Source: Azospirillum sp.
Lineage (GTDB): Bacteria; Pseudomonadota; Alphaproteobacteria; Azospirillales; Azospirillaceae
Assembly: GCA_027483805.1 (NCBI GenBank)
Contig: JAIXTS010000511.1
Coordinates: 1 to 41,913, forward strand
Length of the DNA: 41,913 nt
Direction: 5' to 3'
Below, one piece after another: positions 9,189 through 17,113 of the stretch (its first letter is position 1; every line of letters begins with the position of its first letter). The position numbers and the translations under genes were made by a program. The notes beneath the pieces are model-generated. The model saw only the letters and a program-made list of their open reading frames with translations, did no database searches and had not been told where the DNA came from.

Positions 9189-9764
9189 ATGATGGCGGGT
9201 GACGAGGGTCGGGGCTTTGGAACAATGATCAAGCTTGCCCGCATGGGCGACGCACCCATCGAGCATTTTTCGCCTGAGCGGGGTGACGCCCCAGTCAGTG
9301 AAGTCTCGCTTTATGCAGATATCGCCCGCATGATCGACCATATGCAACGCCGTTTGCATGACGTGGTGCGGGTGGAACTGGGCCGTGTCGGCGTGGATGA
9401 CATCAGTCCGATGCAGGTTCTGATGCTGCTGAATATCGGGCACGACGAATTGACGGTCCGCGACCTGATGGAACGCGGCTACTATCTCGGCTCCAATGCC
9501 AGCTACAACCTGAAGCATCTGGTCGAACAGGGTTATGTTGATCGTGGCGCGTCCGCCCGTGACCGTCGCGCCGCCCGGTTGCGCCTGTCGGAAAAGGGGG
9601 AGTGGCTGTGCGCGGAGATCGGCAAGCTGGAAAGCCGGCAGGCCACGCAGTTGCTGCGCAACCCCGCCGACGCCCAGGATCTGGAGGCCACTTATCGCAT
9701 GTTGCGCCGGCTGGAACGCGTCTGGGGCGATGTCGTGCGCTATGACAGCCGTGGCCAGGACTGA
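9189..9764 (+). CDS. MarR-family winged-helix regulator (LdtR-like)
   Basis: A 191-residue MarR-type regulator. The core runs from about residue 40 with YADIARMIDHMQRRLHDVV, then the winged helix with DISPMQVLMLLNIG, LTVRDLMERGYYLGSNAS, YNLKHLVEQGYV and the wing DRRAARLRL. This arrangement resembles the alphaproteobacterial LdtR subgroup, whose characterised member controls an L,D-transpeptidase gene; that is family knowledge, and no such gene is next to it here. ATG 9189 was chosen because AAAAGG lies 5 bp upstream. ATG 9225 and an upstream ATG at 9069 are alternatives, and the first 30 or so residues look poorly conserved. Only 3 bp separate it from the DUF2336 gene, so the two are probably one transcript. 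Confidence 0.85.
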   Translation: MMAGDEGRGFGTMIKLARMGDAPIEHFSPERGDAPVSEVSLYADIARMIDHMQRRLHDVVRVELGRVGVDDISPMQVLMLLNIGHDELTVRDLMERGYYLGSNASYNLKHLVEQGYVDRGASARDRRAARLRLSEKGEWLCAEIGKLESRQATQLLRNPADAQDLEATYRMLRRLERVWGDVVRYDSRGQD

Positions 9765-9767
9765 TCC

Positions 9768-10961
9768 ATGATGATGCCCCCGACCAGCGGGGATGCGGAA
9801 GCCCCCTTACGCCCTATCCTTCGGTCCCGGCTGAACAGCAGCGATGTCGACCGGCTGCTACACCAGCCGGGGGCGGCCCCGCGCATTGACACCATGTCCA
9901 AGCTGGTCATGGAGATGGAAGAAGGCGACCTGACCGATGCGGAAAAGCGGCTGGCGCTGGATATCCTGCGCGCCTTCGCCTCCGATGCGGAGGCCGAGGT
10001 GCGGGCCGCGGTCGCCTGGCAGATCCATAACAGCCCCATCCTGACCGGCGATATCGCAGAAAAGCTGGCGCGTGACGTGGCACAGGTCGCGGTCCCCATC
10101 CTGAAATATGTGGACAGCCTGCCGGAGAAACTGCTGCTGGAGATTGTGGCGGAACGCGATCCCCAAAAACAGCTGGCCATCGCCGGCCGCCGAACCGTGT
10201 CGGAGGCGGTGTCGGCTGCCCTGGTGGAAACCGGCAACGTCGTTACCGTGGTCCATCTGCTGCGCAACCGGGGTGCCGCCGTACGGGAAGCCACCCTGAC
10301 AAGGGCGGCCGAACGGTTCGGGCAATTCCGCATCGTCGCCGACAGCATCGCGGCCCGGCCGGAAGTGACGATTGCCATCGTCGAACGCATGATCGCCCTG
10401 GTATCGGAGGATGTGCGCCAGCAACTGATCCGCGACCACAAGATCGAACCCGCCCTGGCCAAGCGGCTGGCGGAGGGGGGGCGCGAGACGGCAACCCTGC
10501 GCGTGCTGCAACCGCTGCTCCTGTCCCGCGATGATGCGGAAATGGTGGCCAAGCATCTCTATCGCCAGGGACGGCTGACGCCGCAGGTCCTGTTCCGCGC
10601 ATTGTGCGCCGGCGACCTGGAACTGTTTGTCGCCGGCATGGCGGCACGGGCCAACATCACCCCACAGGCCGCCGGCATCCTGGCCTGGGATGATGGTATC
10701 CTGGGCCTGCATTGCCTGATGGAAGCGGCAAATATCCCCGGCACCCTGACGGCACCATTCCGTACCGCGCAGCAGGTGGCGCTGGAAACCGACTATGCCA
10801 GCGGTGAGTGCACGCGGGGACGCTTTCAGCAGGTGGTGTTGGAGACCTTGTTCGACCGCTTCGCCGACACAGCGGAGCGGGAGGTGGATGAACTGCTGAT
10901 GCAGATCTCCGATCAGCCCGGCATCGATATTGGCGCGGCCCTGAATCCCATGCGGGCCTGA
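9768..10961 (+). CDS. DUF2336 domain-containing protein
   Basis: A 397-residue soluble, helix-rich protein that I recognise as a DUF2336 member, a family found mainly in Alphaproteobacteria with no settled biochemical role. It looks like helical-repeat protein: a segment near residues 50-75 (LTDAEKRLALDILRAF), then a run of amphipathic helices with EVRAAVAWQIHNSP, VRQQLIRDHKIEPALAKRL and a C-terminal region ending EVDELLMQISDQPG. No signal peptide, membrane segment or catalytic motif is visible. It starts 3 bp after the MarR regulator and ends 3 bp before the DUF6065 gene, so all three are likely co-transcribed. Three consecutive Met codons begin at 9768, so the exact start may shift by a few bases. 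Confidence 0.82.
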   Translation: MMMPPTSGDAEAPLRPILRSRLNSSDVDRLLHQPGAAPRIDTMSKLVMEMEEGDLTDAEKRLALDILRAFASDAEAEVRAAVAWQIHNSPILTGDIAEKLARDVAQVAVPILKYVDSLPEKLLLEIVAERDPQKQLAIAGRRTVSEAVSAALVETGNVVTVVHLLRNRGAAVREATLTRAAERFGQFRIVADSIAARPEVTIAIVERMIALVSEDVRQQLIRDHKIEPALAKRLAEGGRETATLRVLQPLLLSRDDAEMVAKHLYRQGRLTPQVLFRALCAGDLELFVAGMAARANITPQAAGILAWDDGILGLHCLMEAANIPGTLTAPFRTAQQVALETDYASGECTRGRFQQVVLETLFDRFADTAEREVDELLMQISDQPGIDIGAALNPMRA

Positions 10962-10964
10962 GCC

Positions 10965-11699
10965 ATGAAACTCACCTGCTATGCCCTGCATGGTGAGCCG
11001 CCCCTGCTGCGCCCCGCCCCCGCCACGCGTGACTGGATGGATGCGACGCCCCAGGCCTATGCCTATCGCTGCCTGCCGCTGAACATCGCCAACGCCCATG
11101 GCTGGGAAGTACTGTGCCGGACGGGCTTCACGGCCCATTGGGATGGCGGCACCTCCAAGGATGCCATTACCATCACCCCGGACCCCGGCACCGTGGCCCC
11201 GGCCATCAGCCATTTCGGGTCCGGGGTGCTGACCTTCCATATCGAGGCTGTGTTCCGGACCGAACCGGGATGGAGCCTTTATGCCCAGGGCCCGGTGAAC
11301 GCTCCCAAGGACGGCATCACCGCCCTGACTGGCATCATCGAAACCGACTGGGCGCCCTACAGCTTCACCATGAACTGGAAATTCACGGCCCCGGGCCGTG
11401 TGACAAGGTTTGTGGCGGGGGAACCGTTCTGCGTACTTTTTCCGGTACAGCGCCGCCTGCTGGAAAGCGTTGAGCCGGAAATCCGCTCCATCCAGGATGA
11501 CCCCGAGTTGGAGCGGCGGTTTCAGGAATGGTCGGCGGGCCGCATGCGCTTCAACGCCGACCTGGCCCAGCCCGGTTCCGCCGCCCAGTCGGAAAAATGG
11601 CAGAAAAGCTACTATCTGGGCCTGAACCCCGATGGCAGTGCGGCCGACCCCGACCACCTGATCAAGCTGCGCCCGCCCGGATTTGTTGACCGGCGCTGA
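10965..11699 (+). CDS. DUF6065 family protein, function unknown
   Basis: A 244-residue protein that I recognise, with moderate confidence, as DUF6065; the function is unknown. Visible features are aromatic-rich conserved blocks: YRCLPLNIANAHGWE, ISHFGSGVLTFHIE, GWSLYAQGPVNAPKDGI, IIETDWAPYSFTMNW and EPFCVLFPVQ. The C-terminal part is charged and contains KWQKSYYLGLNPDG. There is no signal peptide or transmembrane segment. The combination of a His/Trp-rich core with GPVN and P-K-D-G motifs suggests a beta-rich small-molecule-binding or enzymatic fold, but I cannot name an activity. It follows the DUF2336 gene by 3 bp and ends 4 bp from the convergent oxidoreductase gene. Confidence 0.75.
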   Translation: MKLTCYALHGEPPLLRPAPATRDWMDATPQAYAYRCLPLNIANAHGWEVLCRTGFTAHWDGGTSKDAITITPDPGTVAPAISHFGSGVLTFHIEAVFRTEPGWSLYAQGPVNAPKDGITALTGIIETDWAPYSFTMNWKFTAPGRVTRFVAGEPFCVLFPVQRRLLESVEPEIRSIQDDPELERRFQEWSAGRMRFNADLAQPGSAAQSEKWQKSYYLGLNPDGSAADPDHLIKLRPPGFVDRR

Positions 11700-11703
11700 G
11701 TGA

Positions 11704-12882
11704 TCAGGCGCCTGCAAACAGCCCTGCGATCGTGGTGACCGCCCGCTCCGCCTCCGCCCGGTCAGGCACGGCGTCTTCGATGCCGTAGCCGTAATATTCA
11801 TTGGCCCCCGTCACCTGAAACACCCAGCCATCGCGGCGTGGGACAAAGGAGGTCTGGTTAAAATAGAGGCCGTAATGGACATCCCCATCGGGGATCATGC
11901 GTGCCAGCTGTCCACGCACAGGCACCAGACTGTCATCGCCGAACAGGGCCTTGGCGCCATATCCGGTGCAATTGACCAGGGTCTTCTGCGGCAGGGCCGA
12001 CAGATCGACGACACTGTGGAATTCCCGCACCTCGATCTTGCCGCCCAGCGACAGGAAGCTGGACAGAAGATAGTCGGAATAGGCCGCGATATTGAACATC
12101 AGGCCCGAGGTGGTCAGCACCTCCCGGTCCCCGAACGGGTGATTGCCGGCGGCGTAGGTGCGGCGGGGTGCCCGCAGTTCCGGCGTCATCTCACGCGTCA
12201 GGCCATGGGCAAAGGCAGGGCGGTCATCGGGCTCGGACGGAGCGTCGGTGAAAAGGTTGTGGGTGTCGATCCATTCGATGGGTGTGCCGGGCAGGCCCAG
12301 CAGGGTCTGGTAGCGATCAAAGCTGGCCCGTGCCATGCCGGCCCATTGTGCCTTGAATTCCGGGGTTGCGTGCGCCTGCAGGCAGATGCGGCTGTCGGGT
12401 GACCAGACCCCGGTCGCAAGAGAACTGCGCGTCGCAGGCGGCAGGTCCTTGGCATAGATCGTCACCCGGGCCCCGGCCCGTTGCAGCTGTAATGCCGTGG
12501 TCAGACCCATGGCACCGCAACCGATCACAGCAATATCCTTTGCCCCGGTCCCCATGGCCAGGTCGGTGGCAAGGGCACCCGATCCCCAGGACAGGGACCA
12601 GCCGGACCCGCCATGGCCATAGTGATGGACAAGGGCCTTGTCGCCGAACGCCACCCGTTCGATACGCGGTCCCTGGGGCCTGAACGGCCGGGTACAGACG
12701 GTGATCTGGGTGATGCGGTCCACACTGACCCGCAGCGGGTTCAGCGTCAGCACCGGTCCCTTGGGCGCGGTTGCAACGATCGGTTTGCCGGGGCCATTGG
12801 CGCAACCCGACAGCAGGGCCATGGAGAGGGCGGCACCACCACCGGTCAGCAAAGAACGGCGGGCAAGGGCGGGGCGGGTCAT
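11704..12882 (-). CDS. Exported FAD-dependent oxidoreductase (D-amino-acid oxidase fold)
   Basis: A 392-residue flavoprotein. The N-terminus carries a twin-arginine-type signal (ARRSLLTGGG, Arg8-Arg9) and a lipobox LLSGC with Cys27, so it is probably a folded, Tat-exported and possibly lipidated protein. The dinucleotide-binding fold is clear at about residues 115-145, IAVIGCGAMGLTTALQLQ followed by an acidic/basic strand end. Later motifs typical of the DAO fold are ATGVWSP, LVNCTGYGAKALFGDD, PVRGQLARM and a C-terminal YYGYGIEDAV. D-amino-acid oxidases and related enzymes use such folds to oxidise amines; the substrate is unknown. ATG 12882 was chosen because it starts the signal peptide. 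The same frame stays open far upstream, antisense to the MFS and amidohydrolase genes, and that extension is not coding. Confidence 0.85.
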   Translation of the reverse strand: MTRPALARRSLLTGGGAALSMALLSGCANGPGKPIVATAPKGPVLTLNPLRVSVDRITQITVCTRPFRPQGPRIERVAFGDKALVHHYGHGGSGWSLSWGSGALATDLAMGTGAKDIAVIGCGAMGLTTALQLQRAGARVTIYAKDLPPATRSSLATGVWSPDSRICLQAHATPEFKAQWAGMARASFDRYQTLLGLPGTPIEWIDTHNLFTDAPSEPDDRPAFAHGLTREMTPELRAPRRTYAAGNHPFGDREVLTTSGLMFNIAAYSDYLLSSFLSLGGKIEVREFHSVVDLSALPQKTLVNCTGYGAKALFGDDSLVPVRGQLARMIPDGDVHYGLYFNQTSFVPRRDGWVFQVTGANEYYGYGIEDAVPDRAEAERAVTTIAGLFAGA

Positions 12883-12989
12883 GCGGGGCCTGTCATCGGT
12901 TTGGGGTCGGATGGCAGAGTAGGCCAGGGGCGGAAGATCACAAAGGCCACAAGCCCTTGTGGGTTTGCGATATCTTCTGGGGCCAGCTG

Positions 12990-13002
12990 TTAGATTTTCT
13001 AA
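12990..13002. promoter_or_regulatory. Short palindrome TTAGA-TTT-TCTAA in the divergent gap before the MFS gene
   Basis: A perfect 5-bp inverted repeat around a 3-bp centre lies in the AT-rich part of the 234-bp gap between the oxidoreductase (minus) and the MFS transporter (plus). Its position fits an operator for either gene, but it is short enough to occur by chance and no regulator is adjacent. Confidence 0.3.
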
Positions 13003-13116
13003 TATGGCGGGCAAAGTTGCACTGACTACGTATTCAAGCAGGGCAGGCGTTGACGGGCGAAAGGGCCCCCCGCATGGTCGCCCGCAAGCAATAAAATCAT
13101 CGGGGGAAACGGGACC

Positions 13117-14613
13117 ATGCAGAAGCCCAGGCTGAGCCTGATCCAGATCTGGAACATGTCCATCGGCTTCCTGGGTATCCAGGTGGCGTTCGGCCTTCAG
13201 AACGCCAATGCAAGCCGTATTTTTCAGACGCTGGGCGCCGACATCAACGAATTGGCGATCCTGTGGGTCGCGGCCCCGCTGACCGGCCTGCTGGTGCAAC
13301 CGATCATCGGGCACCTGTCGGACAAGACCTGGGGCCGACTGGGCCGCCGCCGGCCCTATTTCCTGCTGGGTGCCGTCCTGGTCACGCTTTCCCTGCTGAT
13401 CATGCCCTCCTCCCCGGCCCTGTGGTTTGCGGCATCGATGCTGTGGATCCTGGATGCCAGCATCAATATCACCATGGAACCGTTCCGCGCCTTTGTCGGT
13501 GACCTGCTGCCCGATGAGCAGCGGATGAGCGGGTTTGCCGCCCAGAGTTTCTTCATCGGGGTGGGGGCCGTCGGGGCATCGGCCCTGCCCTGGATACTGA
13601 CCCACTGGTTCGGCATGGACAATACGGCGGCCCCCGGATTGGTGCCGCTGACGGTGCATATCGCCTTCTATGTCGGGGCGGCGGCCATTTTCATTGCCGT
13701 GATGTGGACCGTGCTGACCACGAAGGAATATTCGCCCGAGCAGATGGCGGCATTCGAGGCAGCCCGGCTGGCCCAGCGCGGGGTGGATGCCGCCACGCGC
13801 ACCGAGCGTCCCGCCGGCGATTTCCGCCGCTGGGGCCTGATGTCGGCCCTCATCGGTGCCGTGGTGACGGTGGGTGTGGGGGCGCTGGGCCTGGAGAAAG
13901 AGGTCTATATTCTGGGGGCCGGTCTGATCGCCTTCGGCCTGTGCCTGCTGGTCCATGCCGGGCTGAAGAATGCTGGCAATGGCCAGAACGGGTTCAGCGA
14001 GGTGATGGAGGATCTGTTTGCCATGCCACCGGTGATGCGCCGGCTGGCCGTGGTGCAGTTCTTCAGCTGGTTCGCCCTGTTCGCCATGTGGATCTACACC
14101 ACTTCCGCCGTCACCGCCTTTCATTACGGGACCAGCGATACCGCGTCGCAGGCCTATAATGACGGGGCGGACTGGGTCGGTCTGCTGTTTGCCGTCTATA
14201 ATGGCGTGGCAGCCCTGGCTGCCTTCCTGCTGCCCCTGATCGCGCGCCTGGTCGGGCGGCGGGGCGCGCATATGTTCAGCCAGTGCCTGGGCGGCGCCGG
14301 CCTGATCAGCTTCATGTTCATCAAGGACCCGGCGCTGCTGTGGCTGCCCATGATCGGGGTGGGCTTTGCCTGGTCGTCGATCCTGTCGGCGCCCTATTCC
14401 ATCCTGTCGGCGGCGGTACCGGCGGCAAAGATGGGCGTCTATATGGGTATCTTCAACATCTTCATCGTGGTGCCGCAGGTGCTGGCCGCCAGCATCCTGG
14501 GCGCCGTGCTGCGCGCCGGGTTCGGGGGAGAGGCCATCTGGGCCCTGGTTTTGGGTGGGTCGTCGATGATCCTGGCCGCCCTGTTCATGCTGGCCGTCCG
14601 GGACGAGGGATAA
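13117..14613 (+). CDS. MFS transporter, sucrose/maltose-type (SLC45-like)
   Basis: A 498-residue inner-membrane transporter of the major facilitator superfamily with about twelve hydrophobic segments. The family loop motif between helices 2 and 3 is present at residues 68-81 (SDKTWGRLGRRRPY), a form typical of the SLC45/sugar-proton symporter group, and WILDASINITMEPFRAFVGD in helix 4 also fits that group. A long cytoplasmic loop (about residues 205-235) separates the two halves. By family it would import a disaccharide with protons; the exact sugar is not visible. GGGGG precedes ATG 13117. No glycosidase or sugar regulator is adjacent. The downstream secreted amidohydrolase is 114 bp away and may or may not be co-transcribed. 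Confidence 0.88.
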   Translation: MQKPRLSLIQIWNMSIGFLGIQVAFGLQNANASRIFQTLGADINELAILWVAAPLTGLLVQPIIGHLSDKTWGRLGRRRPYFLLGAVLVTLSLLIMPSSPALWFAASMLWILDASINITMEPFRAFVGDLLPDEQRMSGFAAQSFFIGVGAVGASALPWILTHWFGMDNTAAPGLVPLTVHIAFYVGAAAIFIAVMWTVLTTKEYSPEQMAAFEAARLAQRGVDAATRTERPAGDFRRWGLMSALIGAVVTVGVGALGLEKEVYILGAGLIAFGLCLLVHAGLKNAGNGQNGFSEVMEDLFAMPPVMRRLAVVQFFSWFALFAMWIYTTSAVTAFHYGTSDTASQAYNDGADWVGLLFAVYNGVAALAAFLLPLIARLVGRRGAHMFSQCLGGAGLISFMFIKDPALLWLPMIGVGFAWSSILSAPYSILSAAVPAAKMGVYMGIFNIFIVVPQVLAASILGAVLRAGFGGEAIWALVLGGSSMILAALFMLAVRDEG

Positions 14614-14727
14614 GGTCGCGCCATGGTGCGGTGCGGCGAAATCCATGCCCGAAATCAAGCACTTGCCTTTATCGCCGAACCCGGTCATTCCATCCTTAAC
14701 GGATAACAAACCGGGTGAGGCAATTCC

Positions 14728-16074
14728 ATGTCCATGCATTCCATCTGGCGCCGCAACCTGGCGGGGGCCGTGGCGTCTGTAGCATTGCTGACCGGGGCGG
14801 CGGGGGCTGAAACAGTCCTGATCCATGCCGGCACCCTGCTGGCCGTTCCGGGGCAGAAGCCGCTGAACCAGCAGACCCTGGTGGTCACGGACGGCAAGGT
14901 CAGCGCGGTCAAGGGCGGGTACCTGGATGCCGCGGCGGCCGGGGCGCCGGCAGATGCCAAGACCATCGACCTGAAGAATGCCTTTGTCCTGCCCGGCCTG
15001 ATCGATTGCCATGTTCATATCACGGGTGAACTGGGTCCCCGCTCCCAGCTGGCCGAGGTGGAGGATGATCCGGAGGAGACGGTGCTGGACGGTGTCGTCT
15101 ATGCCAACCGTACCCTGATGGCCGGCTTCACCACCGTTCGGGACCTGGGCTCGCCCGCCCGCACCGGTTTTGCCCTGCGCGATGCCATCAATAAGGGTGA
15201 GGTGGAGGGGCCGAGCATCCTGGCCGCCGGCATGATGATCTCCATCACTGCCGGCCATGGCGACGTCAATGGCTTCAGCGAGGAAGTGACCCACGCCCTG
15301 CGCCCGGAAAGCATCTGCAACGGTGCCGATGATTGCCGCCGTGCGGTACGCGAACAGATCCGCAAGGGCGCCGATGTCATCAAGCTGGCCACCACGGGCG
15401 GTGTCCTGTCCAACATCGCCGCCGGCACCGGCCAGCAGATGTTCGAGGATGAGGCCAAGGCCATCATCGATACCGCCCATATGATGGGCAAGAAGGTGGC
15501 CAGCCACGCCCATGCGGCGGGTGGCGTCAACCTGGCGCTGCGCAGCGGCGTGGACAGCATCGAACACGGATCCTTCATGGATGCGGACAGCATCAAGCTG
15601 TTCAAGCAATCGGGTGCCTATCTGGTGCCGACCCTGCTGGCCGGCCATACCGTCGTCAACATGGCCAAAAACAGCACCACCCTGACCCCGGCCCAGGCCG
15701 CCAAGGCCCTGGATGTGGGTGAGCGGATGAAGGTCAGCTTCGGCAATGCCGTGAAGAACGGCGTCAAGGTCGCCTTCGGCACCGACAGCGGCGTGTCCCA
15801 CCATGGCGAGAATGCCTATGAGTTCAAGCTGATGGTCGAAGCCGGCATGGCCCCGGCCGACGCCATCAAGGCCGCCACCGTGAACGCCGCCGACCTTCTG
15901 GACCGTGGCAACCGCATCGGCACCCTGGAAGCCGGCAAGGATGCCGACATCATCGCGGTGGCCAAAAGCCCCATCGAGGATGTGACCGAACTGAGCCGCG
16001 TGCAGTTCGTCATGCGCCGGGGCACGGTGCATAAGCGGGATGGCGCGGCGGTGACCTTCGTGCCGAAAATCTGA
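14728..16074 (+). CDS. Secreted metal-dependent amidohydrolase (imidazolonepropionase/prolidase-like)
   Basis: A 448-residue enzyme with a signal peptide (about 1-27, ending GAAGAE), so periplasmic or secreted. The amidohydrolase TIM-barrel residues are all visible: His95 and His97 in IDCHVH, Lys219 in DVIKLATTGGV (the usual carboxylated lysine), His260 in ASHAHAAGG, His280 in IEHGSF and Asp353 in GTDSGVSHHG. This pattern defines the binuclear-metal subgroup that includes Xaa-Pro dipeptidases and related carboxypeptidases acting on N-acyl or dipeptide substrates (family knowledge). The actual substrate is undetermined. Start ATG 14728 has GAGG 8 bp upstream; ATG 14734 is an alternative. A strong hairpin follows 20 bp after the stop. 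Confidence 0.9.
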   Translation: MSMHSIWRRNLAGAVASVALLTGAAGAETVLIHAGTLLAVPGQKPLNQQTLVVTDGKVSAVKGGYLDAAAAGAPADAKTIDLKNAFVLPGLIDCHVHITGELGPRSQLAEVEDDPEETVLDGVVYANRTLMAGFTTVRDLGSPARTGFALRDAINKGEVEGPSILAAGMMISITAGHGDVNGFSEEVTHALRPESICNGADDCRRAVREQIRKGADVIKLATTGGVLSNIAAGTGQQMFEDEAKAIIDTAHMMGKKVASHAHAAGGVNLALRSGVDSIEHGSFMDADSIKLFKQSGAYLVPTLLAGHTVVNMAKNSTTLTPAQAAKALDVGERMKVSFGNAVKNGVKVAFGTDSGVSHHGENAYEFKLMVEAGMAPADAIKAATVNAADLLDRGNRIGTLEAGKDADIIAVAKSPIEDVTELSRVQFVMRRGTVHKRDGAAVTFVPKI

Positions 16075-16094
16075 TAGAGGAACGAAAACCTGGG

Positions 16095-16141
16095 GCAGAT
16101 GCAACATGATGCAACAAAAAAAGCGTTGCAGTTGCATCTGC
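16095..16141. repeat. Nested inverted repeat with four TGCAAC/GTTGCA units after the amidohydrolase gene
   Basis: The arms GCAGATGCAAC (16095-16105) and GTTGCATCTGC (16131-16141) are perfectly complementary. Inside them sits a second stem, TGCAAC (16110-16115) with GTTGCA (16125-16130), around an A-rich loop. The unit GATGCAAC occurs twice in direct orientation on the left arm. A second small hairpin (GGATTTT/AAAATCC, 16147-16166) follows. It may end transcription of the amidohydrolase gene, but no U-tract follows the stem, so a binding site or structured RNA is equally possible. Confidence 0.6.
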
Positions 16142-16298
16142 GCTCTGGATTTTCGGAAAAAAATCCACTGTCACCACCGTTCCGTCCTCCGACAAGCCTC
16201 CCTCATGACAGCTTTCCTCCGCCCGCCTGATTTAGGATCAATTACCTATATCACAGAAGGTCGGCAAGCGACAACGGTTGTGGACCGTGCGCCCTGTT

Positions 16299-16403
16299 TA
16301 GAGTCCCATCAGGTGTTCATAGAAACCCCTGATGGACTCTAAGCTTCTGTTTTGTCGTGTGATTCACGGTTTAAATGATTCCATTTGAACCGATCACACT
16401 CTA
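16299..16403. repeat. MITE-like palindromic element (two hairpins, TA-bounded TAGAGT/ACTCTA ends)
   Basis: This 105-bp element begins TAGAGT and ends ACTCTA, a 6-bp terminal inverted repeat that includes a TA at each end. It contains two hairpins. The first is AGAGTCCCATCAGG (16300-16313) with CCTGATGGACTCT (16328-16340), one bulged C. The second pairs GTGTGAT...CGGTTTAAATG with CATTTGAACCGATCACAC, ending at 16397. It has no coding capacity. TA-bounded short palindromes fit miniature elements mobilised by IS630/Tc1-type transposases, and the sequence reminds me of dispersed intergenic repeats of Alphaproteobacteria. Both of those are inferences. It ends 14 bp before the start of the next gene and probably contributes its leader. 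Confidence 0.55.
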
Positions 16404-16417
16404 GGAATGAGCCGGCG

Positions 16418-16981
16418 ATGCCGCTGTATCAGGATAATCAAGGCCAGCTTTACTGGCATGAGCGTGTCACGCCGCTGCTGGAACCGCCGGTCCTGTCGGC
16501 GGAGCGGGTGGCGCAGGGGATCAGGCCGCGTATTGCCTGTATCCGCAGCGACCGGCGGGAGTGGCTGCGGGGCGGATGTGTTGCCGCCATGGCGGGTGGG
16601 TTGGGCCTGACGCTTGGCGCATTGCTGCTGGCGGAGCGGGACTGGCCTTTGGCGCTGGGGCTGGCGGTCACGGGGTTCCTGTGGTGTGCGGTGCTGCGCC
16701 TGTTCTTTGTGACGGAGGTCTGCGCGCGGGGCGTGCCGTTTGACGGGGCAGTGACGCTTGTACCGGAGCAGCCCTGGCCGCCGCGCCTGCTGCGCCTGGC
16801 ACTCATCCTGTCGCTGGCGGGGCCGCTTTATGTGCTGACCTGGGTCAAGGGGCTGGACGTGATGGATGGCGATGGGCCGTCCATCTTCATGGCGTTGGTC
16901 TGGATCTGGCTGGTCTGGGGCCGGGTGAAGGCGTTGCGGCGGGAAAGCCGGGCCTTGCGGGCGGCGTTTGACGGGGCGTAA
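16418..16981 (+). CDS. Small integral membrane protein of unknown function, copy 1
   Basis: A 187-residue protein I do not recognise. The N-terminal 60 residues are hydrophilic and contain YWHERVTPLLEPP. About four hydrophobic segments follow in two pairs: near residues 62-80 and 84-103, then after a short polar stretch (EVCARGVPFDGAV) near 126-142 and 152-170. The C-terminus is basic (GRVKALRRESRALR). The segment VLTWVKGLDVMDGDGPSIF is strongly conserved with the second copy at the right edge of the window. ATG 16418 was chosen because it follows an AGGA and matches where the protein becomes coherent. In the inverted copy this gene sits directly beside tetR; here a LysR/aldo-keto reductase pair lies between. 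That link suggests, without proving, a role connected with the efflux system. Confidence 0.75.
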   Translation: MPLYQDNQGQLYWHERVTPLLEPPVLSAERVAQGIRPRIACIRSDRREWLRGGCVAAMAGGLGLTLGALLLAERDWPLALGLAVTGFLWCAVLRLFFVTEVCARGVPFDGAVTLVPEQPWPPRLLRLALILSLAGPLYVLTWVKGLDVMDGDGPSIFMALVWIWLVWGRVKALRRESRALRAAFDGA

Positions 16982-17113
16982 CGGCCATGCAGAGTGATTG
17001 CGGTTTAGCCAATCTCAAGGGGATGTTGATAGACGCATCTGGCGCCTATGGGCTTCCACCGGGATGAGGATGAGGGGGTGCTTCCAGTCAATGGAACGCC
17101 GCCCCCACATTCG

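Noticed and set aside
12883-16137. Open frame on the minus strand extending the oxidoreductase by about 1085 residues
   Set aside because: It is antisense to the well-supported MFS and amidohydrolase genes, is rich in His, Gly, Gln and Asp as antisense frames of GC-rich genes are, and the true start with a signal peptide lies at 12882.
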